DNA from: Hofstenia miamia
Lineage: Eukaryota; Xenacoelomorpha; Acoela
Direction of reading: 5' to 3'
Length of the DNA stretch: 64,000 bases
Assembly: GCA_004352715.1 (NCBI GenBank)
Contig: SCFE01000033.1
Location: 1,714,569 to 1,778,568, forward strand
The position numbers were made by a program, and so were the translations under genes. The notes beneath the pieces were generated by a model, which searched no databases, had not been told where the DNA came from, and saw nothing but the letters and a program-made list of their open reading frames with translations. Of this stretch, positions 24,076 through 36,672 are shown one piece after another. Position 1 is the first letter of the stretch; every line of letters begins with the position of its first letter.

Positions 24076-27051
24076 TGCAAAATTTTCCCAAGATGAAGGC
24101 CATCGCATAAATATTACCTTGCAAATATCGACAGACAAATTTGTGAATTCATTATGAAGCTCACCACCTTTCAAAACTTTCTTATATTTGTTAATAGGTG
24201 TCAAGCATTTGAACAAGGTACGAAAAATACTATTTGTGATATTTATTAATTATATTTCACATGCAATTATTAAAATATTCAAGATATTGAATTTTAACAT
24301 GAAAATATACTTTATCTTAACGGCAGTAAATATAGTATGTAGTCTTGATATTATAAATTAACGAATTAGAAAATTGATTTTACAACATCATGTGTACAGT
24401 TTGACACAATCCCAAGAAATTTAGAAATGAAAGTAGAAATAGACTGCAAGACTACACCTAAGTTTAGCACATCAAACTAATGTAAACAAACGTATAATCC
24501 ATTAAATCAATTAACAATGGGTGACACACGAACATCAAGCGATTTTATTGTGTCAAAAGCAGGACTTTGCAAATAAACACGTCTGACACAAGCCAAGCAA
24601 CATAATTGACACTTTGCTAACGAACGACTAAAGGTCATTTATAAACCACTCTGCAATTTTGTAAACATCAAATTTTTAATATTCTTAGTGACATTAATAA
24701 TCAAATACCACACAAATTTCCGCATTAGGTAATTATTCAAAATTTCAATGATTCATGAGGTCCATCACAAATATTTTATATTTACACACATAAGACGTCC
24801 TCTATTGATGGGAATAGAAAATGTTTGGAAAAAATGGTTTCTCTCGTATGAAAAACATTGCCATTTCCTATAATGATTAGCCCGTTTTTGAGAAAAACCC
24901 TCGAATATTTTGCTTTCTGAATACAAACAGTGTGAACCCCTCGAGGCGCATCGTGCGCAAAGTCAGAGGTTGTCTCGAATTTAGGGTGAAATAGAAAGAG
25001 GAGACAATTCTTTATCTTGTGATAGTTTCAAATTTTAAATTTCTTCATTATTCGTGAGTTATAAGCGTTTAAAAATTTCGTGAGGAAACCATCACAGATT
25101 TTGAAAGATTCTTAGTGGAAATAGGATGAATGGAAATCTCCAAGGTATTGATAGTAAAAGAATACTTAGGTAAATACATTAATGTTCCAGAACTAGAACT
25201 TTACAAAGCGAAAGCCGCAAACTTTTAAGGCGGAATAATCGCAGCTGTTGCTGATGGTTCATGAAATTTTGAGGATCTACTGTCATATCAAGCATTCTAC
25301 GATTTATATCTTTTCAGAATACCCAGATTATATGCCCGCATGCCTTTTAACGATAATGGCATAAAAGTTAAACCTATTACAAAAATTATACAAATTGCGT
25401 GTATTTTAAATGCAATAATGTAATCCTGTCTATGATACACATTTTAAATTATTTGAAATCATAGATAAACCAATAATAAATTTAACAATCTTGCAAGCCT
25501 AAAGTGTAAGCTCTATTAAATACTGCAGAAATTGGAACTTTCCAATCTCAAGACAACTAATGAAGAAGAAAGCCTTTTATTTCCAAGAAGTTATACGCAA
25601 AAACACACAAGCATATAGTCATTAAGAAAATTATTGATTGATAATTTACTGTAAGTTGGTTGTTTTCTATGAAGCTGATCTGGTTAAAATCCCTTTATGA
25701 AAAATTAATTTGTACTGCCTTTATTCAAACACAAAAGCCATTTCAGCAAACGCTTCCCTTCAAAATATTTCATTGAAATATTTCGTAGAGAAACGCATTA
25801 CCAAAACGAGTTCACAAAGGGAGAAATGTTCTGCGAGTTTAGAAAAATAATTCCTTCATTGCAGCATAATTTGCAAATCAGCTGATTCGCGAGGTTCTCA
25901 AAATTAATAATTTATTCCTCCGTCATTTAAATAAAAGCGATGAAATGCATTTCTCTCGCAACAGTCAATAAATAAGTGATTGAATGGAAATATCTGAACA
26001 CATGTTTAACGCTCAATGTTAAGCTATTAAAATAAAATACGCAAAGAAATCGGATTGTTGATCAAAATTAAAATAATGAACTTGATAAAATGCGACTTGC
26101 AAATTGCGTTGCAAATCCAACGTAGGTGTTGACACAACATTGGCAGAAATTTAACATTACATAATCTGCGTTTAATTTGTGCATTTATGACAAATTAAAC
26201 ATTGCAACTGCCTATCACACAACGTTTAATAATTCCTTTAAAATAGAAAATGCAGTTATACGAATCTGTATAAAAACAGGGCGGCTACGGAAATAGTTTT
26301 AGAGGGGATCCAAAGTAAAGTAGAATGCTAACAGCATAATTGGGTACGTTGTATCCGCAACTTATAAAAATCATTAAGATACAACTTAGAAAAGAAATGC
26401 ATTCAAACTTAGGAATAAATACTGAAACGAAACTTCATTTCTAAATTAAATAAACCGTGCATTCAAGATAGAAGAAACACTGAAATATATAATAAATACA
26501 ATATCACAGAGCTTTTTAATATCTACTCACTCTTGAAAAATGTATATCCCAAATATAAGTGGAAATATATATCCATAGGAAAATCAGTAAGCCACAGTAT
26601 CCTGTGACTTATTGATGAAATAAACAGTGAACATGAAAAAAACATTTATTATTAAAATTGTGGTTTAAAAATCTAAAAATATATTTGGCGATCTACAAAT
26701 AACAAAAAAGCACTATAAGTTCTATGAAGCCAAGCGCCGCCCAGCTGATATTCATCACAAAATAATGCCCTTTGGCAAACCGACACCAATAGAAACAACG
26801 TCTTTTGAAGACCAGTAAATAATCTCGAGGCCTAACTTCTTCTAAAAAACAGTGTTAACCGAACAGCAAATAATGTTTTAATATAAAAAAGTGATTTGCC
26901 TGATTTCGTTAAGATCGTTAACAATTTAATGCCCCCCAATTACATTACCAATTAAACTGATTTATTAATTGAATAGCGGCGCAATTAATTAATGCGACCA
27001 GAAGATTCATTGTTTGCATTTCACAAACGCAAGAATGTTGGCTAAGACATA

Positions 27052-27057
<6 letters not shown>
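24076..27057. other. AT-rich stretch without recognised genes
   Basis: No ORF above about 60 residues, no splice-consistent exon and no transposon ends were recognised. Confidence 0.5.
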
Positions 27058-27087
<30 letters not shown>

Positions 27088-27203
27088 NNNNNNNNNNNNN
27101 NNNNNNNNNNNNNNNNNNNNNNNNNNNNNNNNNNNNNNNNNNNNNNNNNNNNNNNNNNNNNNNNNNNNNNNNNNNNNNNNNNNNNNNNNNNNNNNNNNNN
27201 NNN

Positions 27204-27234
<31 letters not shown>
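27058..27234. repeat. (AT)n microsatellite with 116-base assembly gap
   Basis: An AT dinucleotide run enters and leaves an N gap at 27088-27203, so the gap is probably more AT repeat. The minus-strand ORF across it, with alternating Ile-Tyr, is an artefact of the repeat. Confidence 0.9.
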
Positions 27235-27238
<4 letters not shown>

Positions 27239-27744
27239 CTTTTCGGAAAATATGCGGTCGCTGAAGCAAATTGTAGTATATGCGGGCTTCTAGTACACTT
27301 GTAAAATTACATGACCAATAAATAGTAGATTTTCCTATCGTGTAAGTATTATCTGTTTCAAAATCAATAAAATGCAAAATGTTTGGTTTGTTGTCATTAT
27401 AAACACTTAAAATTCCGTTAACATTCTTCGGAAAATATGCCACATTATTAGGGTTCGGAATACGGGAACTTAATGATTTTTGGGGTTTTATTTCTGTGCT
27501 TAACAAACTGGCTTAAGTATGTATTGAATATAAATAGTGCAGGGTAATTTTTTGTTCTGAAATTATCAGTAAAAACACATTGAGAACTTGATGTGCTTTT
27601 GTTTTTGTGGCGATCACATAGAGGATTTCGCATTTGCTTTGGCACTTAGAATCACGCAGTAAGCAGTCATGTCTCAGTTGTTGACTTGGCCGATAACATT
27701 ATTTTTTACTGTTTTCAAAATAGTATATTTCGAAAAGTCTAAAT

Positions 27745-28113
27745 CAGTGGCATAACTATTGGGAGCCAGGCCCCAACTATCATAGTGAATCGTAAGTTAA
27801 TTTACTAGCATAGTGGTGTGATCTGATAGTGTTACATACTGCACGAATTATTTGTAATTCATGTTCTATTACTATTAATAATGTATTTTCTATGATTTTT
27901 ACCAGTTCTTAAAATGTACTGATAGTAGGCGGAAATATCATTCAATGTCAGAATGTAGGGAGCATTAAAACAACGCCAATTGTATATTACTACATTTTTT
28001 GTCATTAATAGCAACAGAATTAATTTCAATGAAAACATGTTCCTGAAACTGATGGCGACCTACCCACACAAGCCCCAGGACCCATCACAATACCGGAGAT
28101 GGCTACACCCCTG
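27745..28113. mobile_element. hAT-like MITE (369 bp) with perfect 8-bp target duplication
   Basis: The left end CAGTGGCATAACTA is mirrored at the right end, whose reverse complement is CAGGGGTGTAGCCA. The octamer GTCTAAAT directly flanks both sides, at 27737-27744 and 28114-28121. CAGNGGCGTAGCNA-like ends with 8-bp duplications are typical of hAT non-autonomous elements. The interior has no transposase. The perfect duplication suggests a fairly recent insertion, although the terminal repeats themselves have diverged. Confidence 0.85.
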
Positions 28114-28890
28114 GTCTAAATACAAAAGCTGTTCATACAATGCAGAACAAGAGTTTTTTCACAAACCATTTAAAATACATTAGCATAATAGTATATTGAG
28201 TCTTAGCATTTCTCACTAACGGCTCAAAAAATGAGAAAATAGTTTCTAACAATTCACACCAACAATTAAGAGACCTCCTAATGTCGTTTATTAATTTTAA
28301 CATAAAGCACTGTTGCAAAAAATGTACTGAACGCCCGCATATTTATTTTTTTGCATTTTTTAAAAAAATTGAAATAACTTGAAATACTATACTGTTTCGA
28401 TTTTCATTATTTCCGAGGATCCTCGAACAATTAGAATGGATTTAGGTAGCAACAAAAGAAATATCGAAACCCATGCAGAGTATGGTAATCAATATAGTAA
28501 TATACATTGATAAACTACGATGTGTAACGATAATAAATTTCAAAAAGCAATGAATACAGGAAAAAATGTAACGGTTAAGTCGGTTTTGGGGAAATTTTAA
28601 AATATTTTATAAAAGTGATTTGTTTTGCAATGTTTATTATGGCTCCTTATGCAAACAGAAGTTAAGAACCTTGATGCTGCGCACTATTAAATTCAGGCTA
28701 TTTCAACTCGACTCTAGTGGGAACGAATATTATTTCTTGAAATGCAAACAGCAAGTGTTAAATATAATTTGAAAAGGACTGCTAAATTAAAGAACTGATG
28801 CCTTAATCATTTGAATTAATTATTTTCCAATTTTCCAGAAAATAAACTGAAACAGAATTTGCCCATGTTAAGAGATGTTATTGCAACAAA

Positions 28891-28896
28891 TTTATT
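28891..28896 (-). terminator. Candidate polyadenylation signal of the CUB/LDLa gene
   Basis: AATAAA on the minus strand, 95 bases beyond the stop codon at 28991-28993. The position fits, but the hexamer is common in AT-rich DNA. Confidence 0.45.
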
Positions 28897-28990
28897 CAGT
28901 GAGAACGAATAGCCGAGACAGATTTAAATCAAATATTAAATCAGAAAATTATATCTACATATTGAAATAGCTAAGAATATTAATTCCATA

Positions 28991-31900
28991 CTAAATTAGG
29001 CGCGTATGGTCTCCTCCTGTACAAATCTGCTCTTCTTCGGAGTTTTCTTCTGATTCAGGCACACTCTGAAGTCGATTTGCAGCAGCTGAATGTCGCACAT
29101 CATATGGAGGAGGGCGCACAACAACCTAGAATCAAGTATTACGCAACTAATACAATCGATATGAAACCATGTTAAAAATACTTCCAACTACATAATCATT
29201 ATCAAAGCTTAATTCTGTAGGTAATATGCATTTGACGAAATATAGTTCTATATGGAATAATGAAAAAGGTAACATCAACATCATAGTTAAATTTGTAATA
29301 AAAACAGATGTCATGCATTATATCAGGCTCATAGTCTACAAGCTAGACTCCAACACCGAAAATAATGATAAATTAATAAAAAGGGCATGCAGTTAGAATA
29401 CTCTTACACTATATATGAATACATAAACATTAAAATACCCAGCCAGTATATGTAAAAACCAATAATTTGTAGTTAATTTTAACATTAGAGTATTACCTGA
29501 TGGGCAATTATGAGTGGCGCAGGCATTATACCGCATGAAGGATTGTCAATTGTCTCATCATCAGGAGCATGAGGATCATCACTTGATGCAGTTGGGAAAA
29601 AGTTTATATTAGCACCACCGGCCTGAGGATGTGGTGGTGACTGTGTACTAGCAGATGCCTGAGGAGCTTCTTTGCAAGACATTAAAACTACTATAGCGAT
29701 TACCACCACAATTATTAGTAGTATTGTAATCATGGTAACGAAGATCACAGGTTTGTCAAAAATAGTATTGAGAATGCTACTTTGTCCACTATCACTACCT
29801 AAATGACATACAATATATGAACGGGACAGAATTACTATATCCATCAATAGTAAGCACTAAAACAATATTATTATTCGAAAAAATAATGAATACTGCGCAT
29901 ACAAAACATTGTAATATCATACAAAACCTATTATTGTATGGATTCAACAGATATTTGCAATTATTAAACACTAACCTAGTATTAAACAAAGACAATTATT
30001 AAATGAAAGTCTTAAACTTTAGAAAAAAAAAATTAACGAAATTATACCACATGCCAATACCACACAAACACTAAAGTTCGTCCTTTAATTTATGACTAAA
30101 TGCGTGCAAACAAGTAATTGGTGATTACAAACTAATAACTTCAAAATTATAACATGATTACTACTTACGACTACTGAACCGTACATCCCCTAAATTAAGG
30201 CAAATTTCAGTAACGAATTGGGCATATTTTTAGAAAGCTTTACCAATAACGACAGTAATTTAAACAAGTCTTGAATTTAACCTTTTCTAGTGCACACCTC
30301 CAATATGAAAATAATTATTTAATTGTTTCATCCTCCTATTTGTATGATTTTAGAAATTCCCCTAATGAAATAAAAGCTTCAAATAAACAAATTCACGATA
30401 AAAATGGTACCTTTCATAAAGGAATAACAAATAAATTAATATTATACTTAAACACAAACCAAACGTATCACAGTTAAGTTCATCACTGCCATCGCCACAA
30501 TCATTGACGGCATCACATACAAGTGAACTTGACAAACATAATAAATTTTTGCACAGAAATGCATCTTCAACCTGACATTTGCCATTTAGACTTTTAGAAA
30601 CAGGACGTGCAGTAATACTAATATTAAATGCACCACTGGATAATCCTAAATGAAATATAACATGTGAATATTAAATGCCTTCCTTACCCTGACGTAATCT
30701 TATATACATAGAAGGCTCTGAAGTTAAATAGCACCAACGGCAACCCAAATTATCAAATGACTCTTTGAATATTTTAGAATTGCCTCTTTTTTCAGGAATG
30801 AGCACGTAATCATTAATAACTGGTTCAATAACAGGATGCATTGACGTACTGCCATTGTGAACAGAAAAATGGAAGTGACTATTAACAAGGTTTGGATCAT
30901 CAATAACAAGCATGTTTGATGGAGAATATTCGATCCTATGAATATTTAAAAGTATATGGGGAAATGAATACATCCTAGCATCGAAAACTATTACACAGTC
31001 ATATGCTTCTGATTTCTCCTAAAGCAAAACTCTGAATCTAATATAATGAAAAAGTTTATACCTTATTGTTGCTATGATAAACCTTACTAATTGGAACACG
31101 ATGAACAGTTGGGCCAAAACTGATAAAACGTGAACAAAATTCACTTGGAATATTAGCTGAAGTGTAATTTGAAACGCGTACTTCTATTTTATAACCACGC
31201 CATTTTAAGTTACCTAAAATTGGCCTTAAATAATCTATAGAGTGAAAAGTAAATACCTTTTATACCATTTGTACCAAAAATTAAAGTGGAAATAGTTCTA
31301 TTGCGAAATATGTATCTTTGTGGCCTGCTATTACCACAATGAGTTCCAACAGTATGGCTTCCCAAATCTCCATTGAAAACAGAAACACTAGAATAACACA
31401 CTAATGTTGCCTTTGACAAAATAAAGTCTGTAAATGTTATTGTAGTTGATTTATCTCCGGATGAGTGAGAATTGTGTATAACAGTAATACAGCCTTTAAT
31501 CGCAGGATACGGCAACGGAAAATTGGGGGACTTCACAACAAATGTCTAAGAAGCCAATTAATTTAAATTAAATTAAAAAATAGATTACCTCATCGGATAA
31601 ACTTCGATGACCTTCTATCACTTGGCTGCATGTCGACTTTATCATTTTAACAGTTATTTTATATTTCTTGGAATAATAATTCTTCCTTTTCTTAGTTGAT
31701 AAAATGAGACGGACGACAGGCGAAAATGATTTAATAGAATATGAACTCCCGTAAGCATTGCAAAATCGTCCAAGATTGTACAACCCATCATATATAAAAA
31801 CACTTTCACAAGTACACATAAGACAAGCAAACTCATCTATAGTGGTATTTGGGTCTGTGTACTGCGAACCGGAAAATTTGACCTAAAATAAAGCCTAGTA

Positions 31901-33263
31901 AATTTTTAAAATGTTTCTTCTATAATTTACCATTAACATTTATAAGAACTAGGGTGTTGGAAAAATATTATTTGTCTTCCAAATTGTCACAAGATTCAAG
32001 CTCCTTTCCCTTTTTATTTATTGAATATCATGATTGCTATTGACAATGAATTGCTACTATTTTACTGATCTCAGCTATTCGAAAATTCGCTAAATAGAAT
32101 AGCGAATTCGTACGTAAATCAACACAATGTGTCCAGTAATATATTCTTTAACAGCCTTAATAATATTGTGAAAACAATTACCTGTAAATGCACGCATTGA
32201 AAAATCATTTAAAAAATTGAACTTATAAACACTTCTACATTAGTTTAAGAAATAGTCCATGCATTGTTATTAAAAATCAAAATGAACAAAGCTCGTATTT
32301 TGATAATTTGAAACATCCTCATAATAAGACAACGCAAAATGCTAGTAGTTTACAATACCCATCTGTGAAAGATGTTGAGAGCAGCTAGGTTGTTCAATTC
32401 CGAGAATGCAGCAAATGAAATATTATACAAGATTTTCTGATTCAACATACGCATACGCTAATAGCTATGATGCACAGCGAATACTTACTGTATAATACAT
32501 GATAATTGAACATTAGTGTTGAGGTTAAGTGAAAATCGTAATTACAATGTCGTTGCGTACAACTTGTGTATTAAGAAATAAAATAAAAATGATAAATTAA
32601 TTAGATTAGCAGTGTTGCACTGCGAACAATCGTGTCTCCCCTTATGCATTACAAGTACATTCTGTTTTGAAAGTTCACACAACATCCCGACTCAGGTAAT
32701 ATTGCAGAAATTCAACTGCGTATTTAAAAATTGTGGAAAATAAGAATAGAAATAATTGATTTCGTTATAAGTAAATTAACAGCAAATTCATTTGTGATGA
32801 ATCTATCATTAGTAGAAATATTTCATCAGAACAGGTTTCTTCTAATTATTACCCCATATAAATCTTAAAATTATCTTAAGCTCTTTGTTAGCCTAAGCTG
32901 TTAGCAATTATATTTAATCAACTAAATGAAATATTTCTCATTTTTAATTAATATGACTCAACGGCAATTGATATTAACGCATTGGATTGGCAAAATATTT
33001 AGTAGTATTATTAGTACCTCTATGAAGTAATCGTCTGGAGCTCTAACTTCAAATTCACAAGTGTCAAGTTCAATAGATGTGATGTTGGATCTACTTAACT
33101 CTAACTCACGTGAAGATTTGTACACACCATCACTAAGAATAATTTCTTCACGACAACTCGATAAAACATGATCTCCAATAGCAGAGTGATATTCTCCAAA
33201 TGCGAAATTGAGAATAAATATCGAATATAATATAAAAAACATGCCTATGGCATGATATATCAA
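28991..33263 (-). CDS. CUB x3 - LDLa - transmembrane protein (Neto/LEV-10-like), eight exons
   Basis: Minus-strand exons: 33263-33018, 31882-31589, 31545-31257, 31213-31062, 31018-30688, 30645-30472, 29798-29497, 29125-28991. All have GT-AG borders and matching phases, giving 640 residues. A signal peptide (1-23) is followed by CUB-like domains at about 37-166 and 180-327, the second with [10 protein letters not shown] third CUB-like domain lies at about 334-450. An LDLa repeat with six Cys and DCGDGSDE spans 461-496. A membrane segment (513-537) precedes a 103-residue cytoplasmic tail that carries PPPY at 601-604. CUB plus LDLa in a single-pass protein is the plan of Neto/SOL-2 (two CUBs) and LEV-10 (five CUBs). 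Those are auxiliary proteins for glutamate or acetylcholine receptors at synapses. A receptor-auxiliary role here is inference. TTC12 starts 225 bp away on the other strand. Confidence 0.85.
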
Positions 33264-33487
33264 CTTCCAGGCAGATTAATTTTGCAATCCTATTACCCTT
33301 TGTATGTTCCTAATGTGTACTTTATAGTGAAAATCCTGAAAAGTCATAATTAGTGTATATATTAATTTAATATTTGTATGTAAATTAAAAACTTTCTAAA
33401 TTTAACAATAAATAATAATTTAAAAACTAGTATTTCTTCTAAATTTTAGCATTAATTCTGTTACTACCTTAAGTACATCAAATAGTA
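33264..33487. promoter_or_regulatory. Shared head-to-head intergenic region (putative bidirectional promoter)
   Basis: Only 224 bp separate the start codons of the CUB/LDLa gene (minus) and TTC12 (plus). Promoters and 5' UTRs of both must fit here unless an unseen 5' exon exists. A TATATATT stretch near 33357 is TATA-like, but such words are common at this base composition, so I do not assign a core promoter. Confidence 0.5.
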
Positions 33488-35593
33488 ATGGATAATGAAT
33501 TGGATAAATTTTTGTCACAAATCGACGAAATTGATACCTTGATAAATGCTATGAAAACTGAAAACGCAGATGAGCGGGAGGAAGCGTTTAAAAATGTAGA
33601 TATTATGTTAAATGAATTAGAAAATCGCAAATCCACGTCAGAAAATTTGAGTAAAAAAGGTGTTGATCGCACTGTTATTTCGAAATCTCCGCAACTAGAT
33701 AACACTCAAGAAAGTTTTTTGAAGGATATTGAAGCAGATGCTTTAAGACGCTCAATTGATAGACAACGTCGAAAAAAATTGTCTGATCAATTAAAAGAAG
33801 CTGGTAATAATTCATTTAAGCAGGGAAATTATGAAGATGCCGCACAATATTATACTAAAGCATTGGCTGACATGAAAGACAATTTACCTGTGTGGACGAA
33901 TAGAGCACAAACGTATATTAAAATTGGAATGTATGAACAAGCTATTGAAGATTGCGACTTTGCTTTTAGAATTGAAGAGTTTTGCTTAAAAGCATTAATA
34001 CATAAAGCGAAAGCTCTGATGTTTTTAAAGCGTTTTGAAGAAGCCGAGTCTGTTCTGGAAGTCGCACTTGACCATCATCCAAATGAAGGCAAAATTATTG
34101 GGAAATATCTTGATGAACTACAAGAAGCTAAAACTGCTTTCGAAGAAGAATTGCTTGTTGAAAGAGAAAAAACATCAGGAAATGTAGAAATTGAAAATAT
34201 TGCTGCTATTATCGAAAGATTAAGTAAGCCCAATCAAAACATTATATTTTACACTGGTGGGCTTGCCGTCCTATGTGAACTACTTAAAGATAACATCCAT
34301 GCTGCAACATTTCGATGTAATGGAGGATTTTCATTTTTCAATGAAAATAAACACATTTTAGAATGTTTACATACCGATATCGATGCATCTGACGAAAAGT
34401 GCAAATTTATATCTATTGTTCTAAAAGTAATTACTAATGTTTGTACTAAAAGCCCTTCTAGTCAATCAATATTTTTTACTGTTTGTAAGAAATTAATTGA
34501 TGGATTACTTAAATTTCTATATAAGGTATATGTTGAAGAAGTGCGTGTTCAAACTGCTGTATTATTCAATACGATCGCATGCGAGAAATCTGGTCGCCGA
34601 TTGATTTGTGAAAATATTTCCTTATCTGATTTATTAGTTGGAATTTCTTGTTTAATAAACGAAACACAGAGATTAGCAGAGCTCTCTATTGAGTTATTGT
34701 CCATGCTAACGTTTGAAAATAAATTCGTGTATGAGTTTAAATTCAATTGTGATGAAGTTTTATTACCAATTTTAGAGCGGGTTCTAATTCATCCTGTTTC
34801 TGATCATCAATTAAAATTCTGTATAATGGCTGGAATAAATCTTTGTCAATGTCAAGTAATTTTATACTCTATGTGCTCTCGTAAGGAGTTTTGGATAGCT
34901 TGTCTAGTTGCATTAAAAAGATACTCAAATAAGTCTGATGAATGTGCCTTGTTAGATGTTTACTACCCATTGTTGGGATTAGTTGACAATATATTGAAGT
35001 CCAACTCTTCTGAAAGCGGTAGTCAGCCACTCAATGAACAAGTAGGCCTCGAAATTTATTTTGCTGTTATTCCTTTATTAGGACGTGCTGATCCTGTTAG
35101 AGTGTGTAGAGTTATAAGTCACTTACTTCCACAATGCGCTCCTGCTTGTAAATCGTTTGCTCAGTCTTCTAATTTGATATCACTGCTATTTCAATACCTC
35201 AAATCACAAAATGATGAGCGAATTAAATACGCTTTAAGAACTCTTTGCATCATTATTGATAATCACGAAAATGTTCGAAATTTATTTCTTTCGCAGAATG
35301 ATGCATTTAAATCAATTAACGTTTGGCTAAAATCTGACAATAATAGTATTTGTGCTTCAGCAGCTTTGTTATTATCTCATTTATTAGAAGATCAAACTAC
35401 TTCAGAAAAATTCTCTAAGGCATTAGTCAAGCAGTTATTATCGCTTGCTTCAAACCATAACTGTGATACTGTTCGTGCAAATTGTGCAATCACGCTTGCA
35501 AGGCTTTGTAGAAGTAATGATAAATTCATTGATCTCGTTCGGTCTCTCGGCGGTTGGAAAATTTTGGAATCTTGTGTTACACTGGTTACTTAA
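33488..35593 (+). CDS. TTC12: Tetratricopeptide repeat protein 12 (TTC12), intronless
   Basis: A single 701-residue ORF, close to the length of vertebrate TTC12 (about 705). TTC12 acts in the cytoplasm to help preassemble axonemal dynein arms for motile cilia and sperm flagella. The N-terminus (NELDKFLSQIDEIDTLI) matches the family start. Residues about 99-202 form three TPRs, with GNNSFKQGNYEDAAQYYTKA and WTNRAQTYIKIGMYEQAIED. The family's SKPNQNIIFYTGGL stretch follows near 255, then alpha-helical armadillo-type repeats to the end. UNC-45 is also TPR plus ARM-like, but it is about 930 residues long and does not match as well. The first Met gives the conserved N-terminus. No intron is visible although vertebrate TTC12 is multi-exonic. 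Confidence 0.9.
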   Translation: MDNELDKFLSQIDEIDTLINAMKTENADEREEAFKNVDIMLNELENRKSTSENLSKKGVDRTVISKSPQLDNTQESFLKDIEADALRRSIDRQRRKKLSDQLKEAGNNSFKQGNYEDAAQYYTKALADMKDNLPVWTNRAQTYIKIGMYEQAIEDCDFAFRIEEFCLKALIHKAKALMFLKRFEEAESVLEVALDHHPNEGKIIGKYLDELQEAKTAFEEELLVEREKTSGNVEIENIAAIIERLSKPNQNIIFYTGGLAVLCELLKDNIHAATFRCNGGFSFFNENKHILECLHTDIDASDEKCKFISIVLKVITNVCTKSPSSQSIFFTVCKKLIDGLLKFLYKVYVEEVRVQTAVLFNTIACEKSGRRLICENISLSDLLVGISCLINETQRLAELSIELLSMLTFENKFVYEFKFNCDEVLLPILERVLIHPVSDHQLKFCIMAGINLCQCQVILYSMCSRKEFWIACLVALKRYSNKSDECALLDVYYPLLGLVDNILKSNSSESGSQPLNEQVGLEIYFAVIPLLGRADPVRVCRVISHLLPQCAPACKSFAQSSNLISLLFQYLKSQNDERIKYALRTLCIIIDNHENVRNLFLSQNDAFKSINVWLKSDNNSICASAALLLSHLLEDQTTSEKFSKALVKQLLSLASNHNCDTVRANCAITLARLCRSNDKFIDLVRSLGGWKILESCVTLVT

Positions 35594-35862
35594 TCTTTGT
35601 ACGTTTGTAAATACTCTATTGTAAATATTTGTAAAAACCACAATGAAATTGAAATGTTTTTGTTGATTGAAAACTTAGCTTGCCATTTCTTAAAAATTAA
35701 TATTGTCTATTAAATTTTGGTATGAAAATCATTTGCATAGAATTTCCTGGGTGTGTGATTTAATTGAATTTAATTAGCTTCTTTCAGTACTATTAAATCT
35801 ATTCTTTCCATTAAATTAAATTTTTTGTTAGTTTTTATTTATCTATCGAAATTATTACAAAT

Positions 35863-35868
35863 AATAAA
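35863..35868 (+). terminator. Candidate polyadenylation signal of TTC12
   Basis: AATAAA 270 bases after the TTC12 stop. This is a plausible position, with weak evidence in AT-rich DNA. Confidence 0.35.
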
Positions 35869-35869
35869 T

Positions 35870-36672
35870 TAGATAAGATACAACAAACATGAAAAAAAAA
35901 TTCAAGTGTGAACGCGAAAAAACTTTGTTGTGAACATTTCAAAACAAATTCTGAGTGTTATCATGAACGAAAGAATAATAATAAAAAAGTTTAAACTGTA
36001 AATTTATTACTTCCGGTAGAAATGCTAGGATTTCCTTTAATTGAACGGTAGTGCGCACGATCCGTTTCACTCTCCGGATAATTATTTACTTACTCATTAA
36101 TAGGCATGTGGTCAACCAATCAGTAAAGAAATGCAATTGATAGAGCTCTTTGAAGAAAAGAAGTTTATGAAATGCCAGTATTGAGAGCTATAACATTTTT
36201 AGCATTGACAGTTCACAATGATAGTTTTGCCAATATTGAAAATGAATTTAAATGTAAGAAACCCTTATGACAAACAAACATTTACTGGGTAAAATGTATT
36301 ATCAATCACTAGAGGCGAAATATTTACTCTTTATGGTAAATAAAAATATTTTTACAAACTCTATTTTAGAATTAGAATATATTGGTTTTAATAGATTTTA
36401 ATTGAATATAAAATAAAGTTGTGAACAAAGTTGTAGATATACATACATATATATATTTATATATATATATATATATCAATATATATATATCAATCGTTTG
36501 CGCATCCCCTTACTAGATTGGAATTATTGCATACCCCTCTTTTGGACATTCCCCAATTGTATAGTGTAAAGACTAGTAATCTGATAAGATTTCTTATTTA
36601 TCTCAATAAGAACCAGTTCTCGTTATTTTTCACTTTAGCAAAGTATGCCTTACTGCATACAAGCAGTCGACA
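35870..36672. other. Spacer with TA-rich microsatellite
   Basis: No gene was recognised between TTC12 and the LINE. Bases about 36430-36493 are an impure (TA)n run interrupted by TTTATA and TCAATA. Confidence 0.6.

Noticed and set aside
27042-27645. Minus-strand ORFs with some protein-like character (HFIDFETDNTYTIGKSTIYW)
   Set aside because: The longer one runs into the AT microsatellite and gap. The shorter one is in another frame. I could not name a family or find splice sites, so I do not call a gene.
33488-35593. UNC-45 myosin chaperone as an alternative for the TPR-ARM protein
   Set aside because: Length (701 versus about 930) and the N-terminal and SKPNQ...FYTGG segments fit TTC12, not UNC-45.
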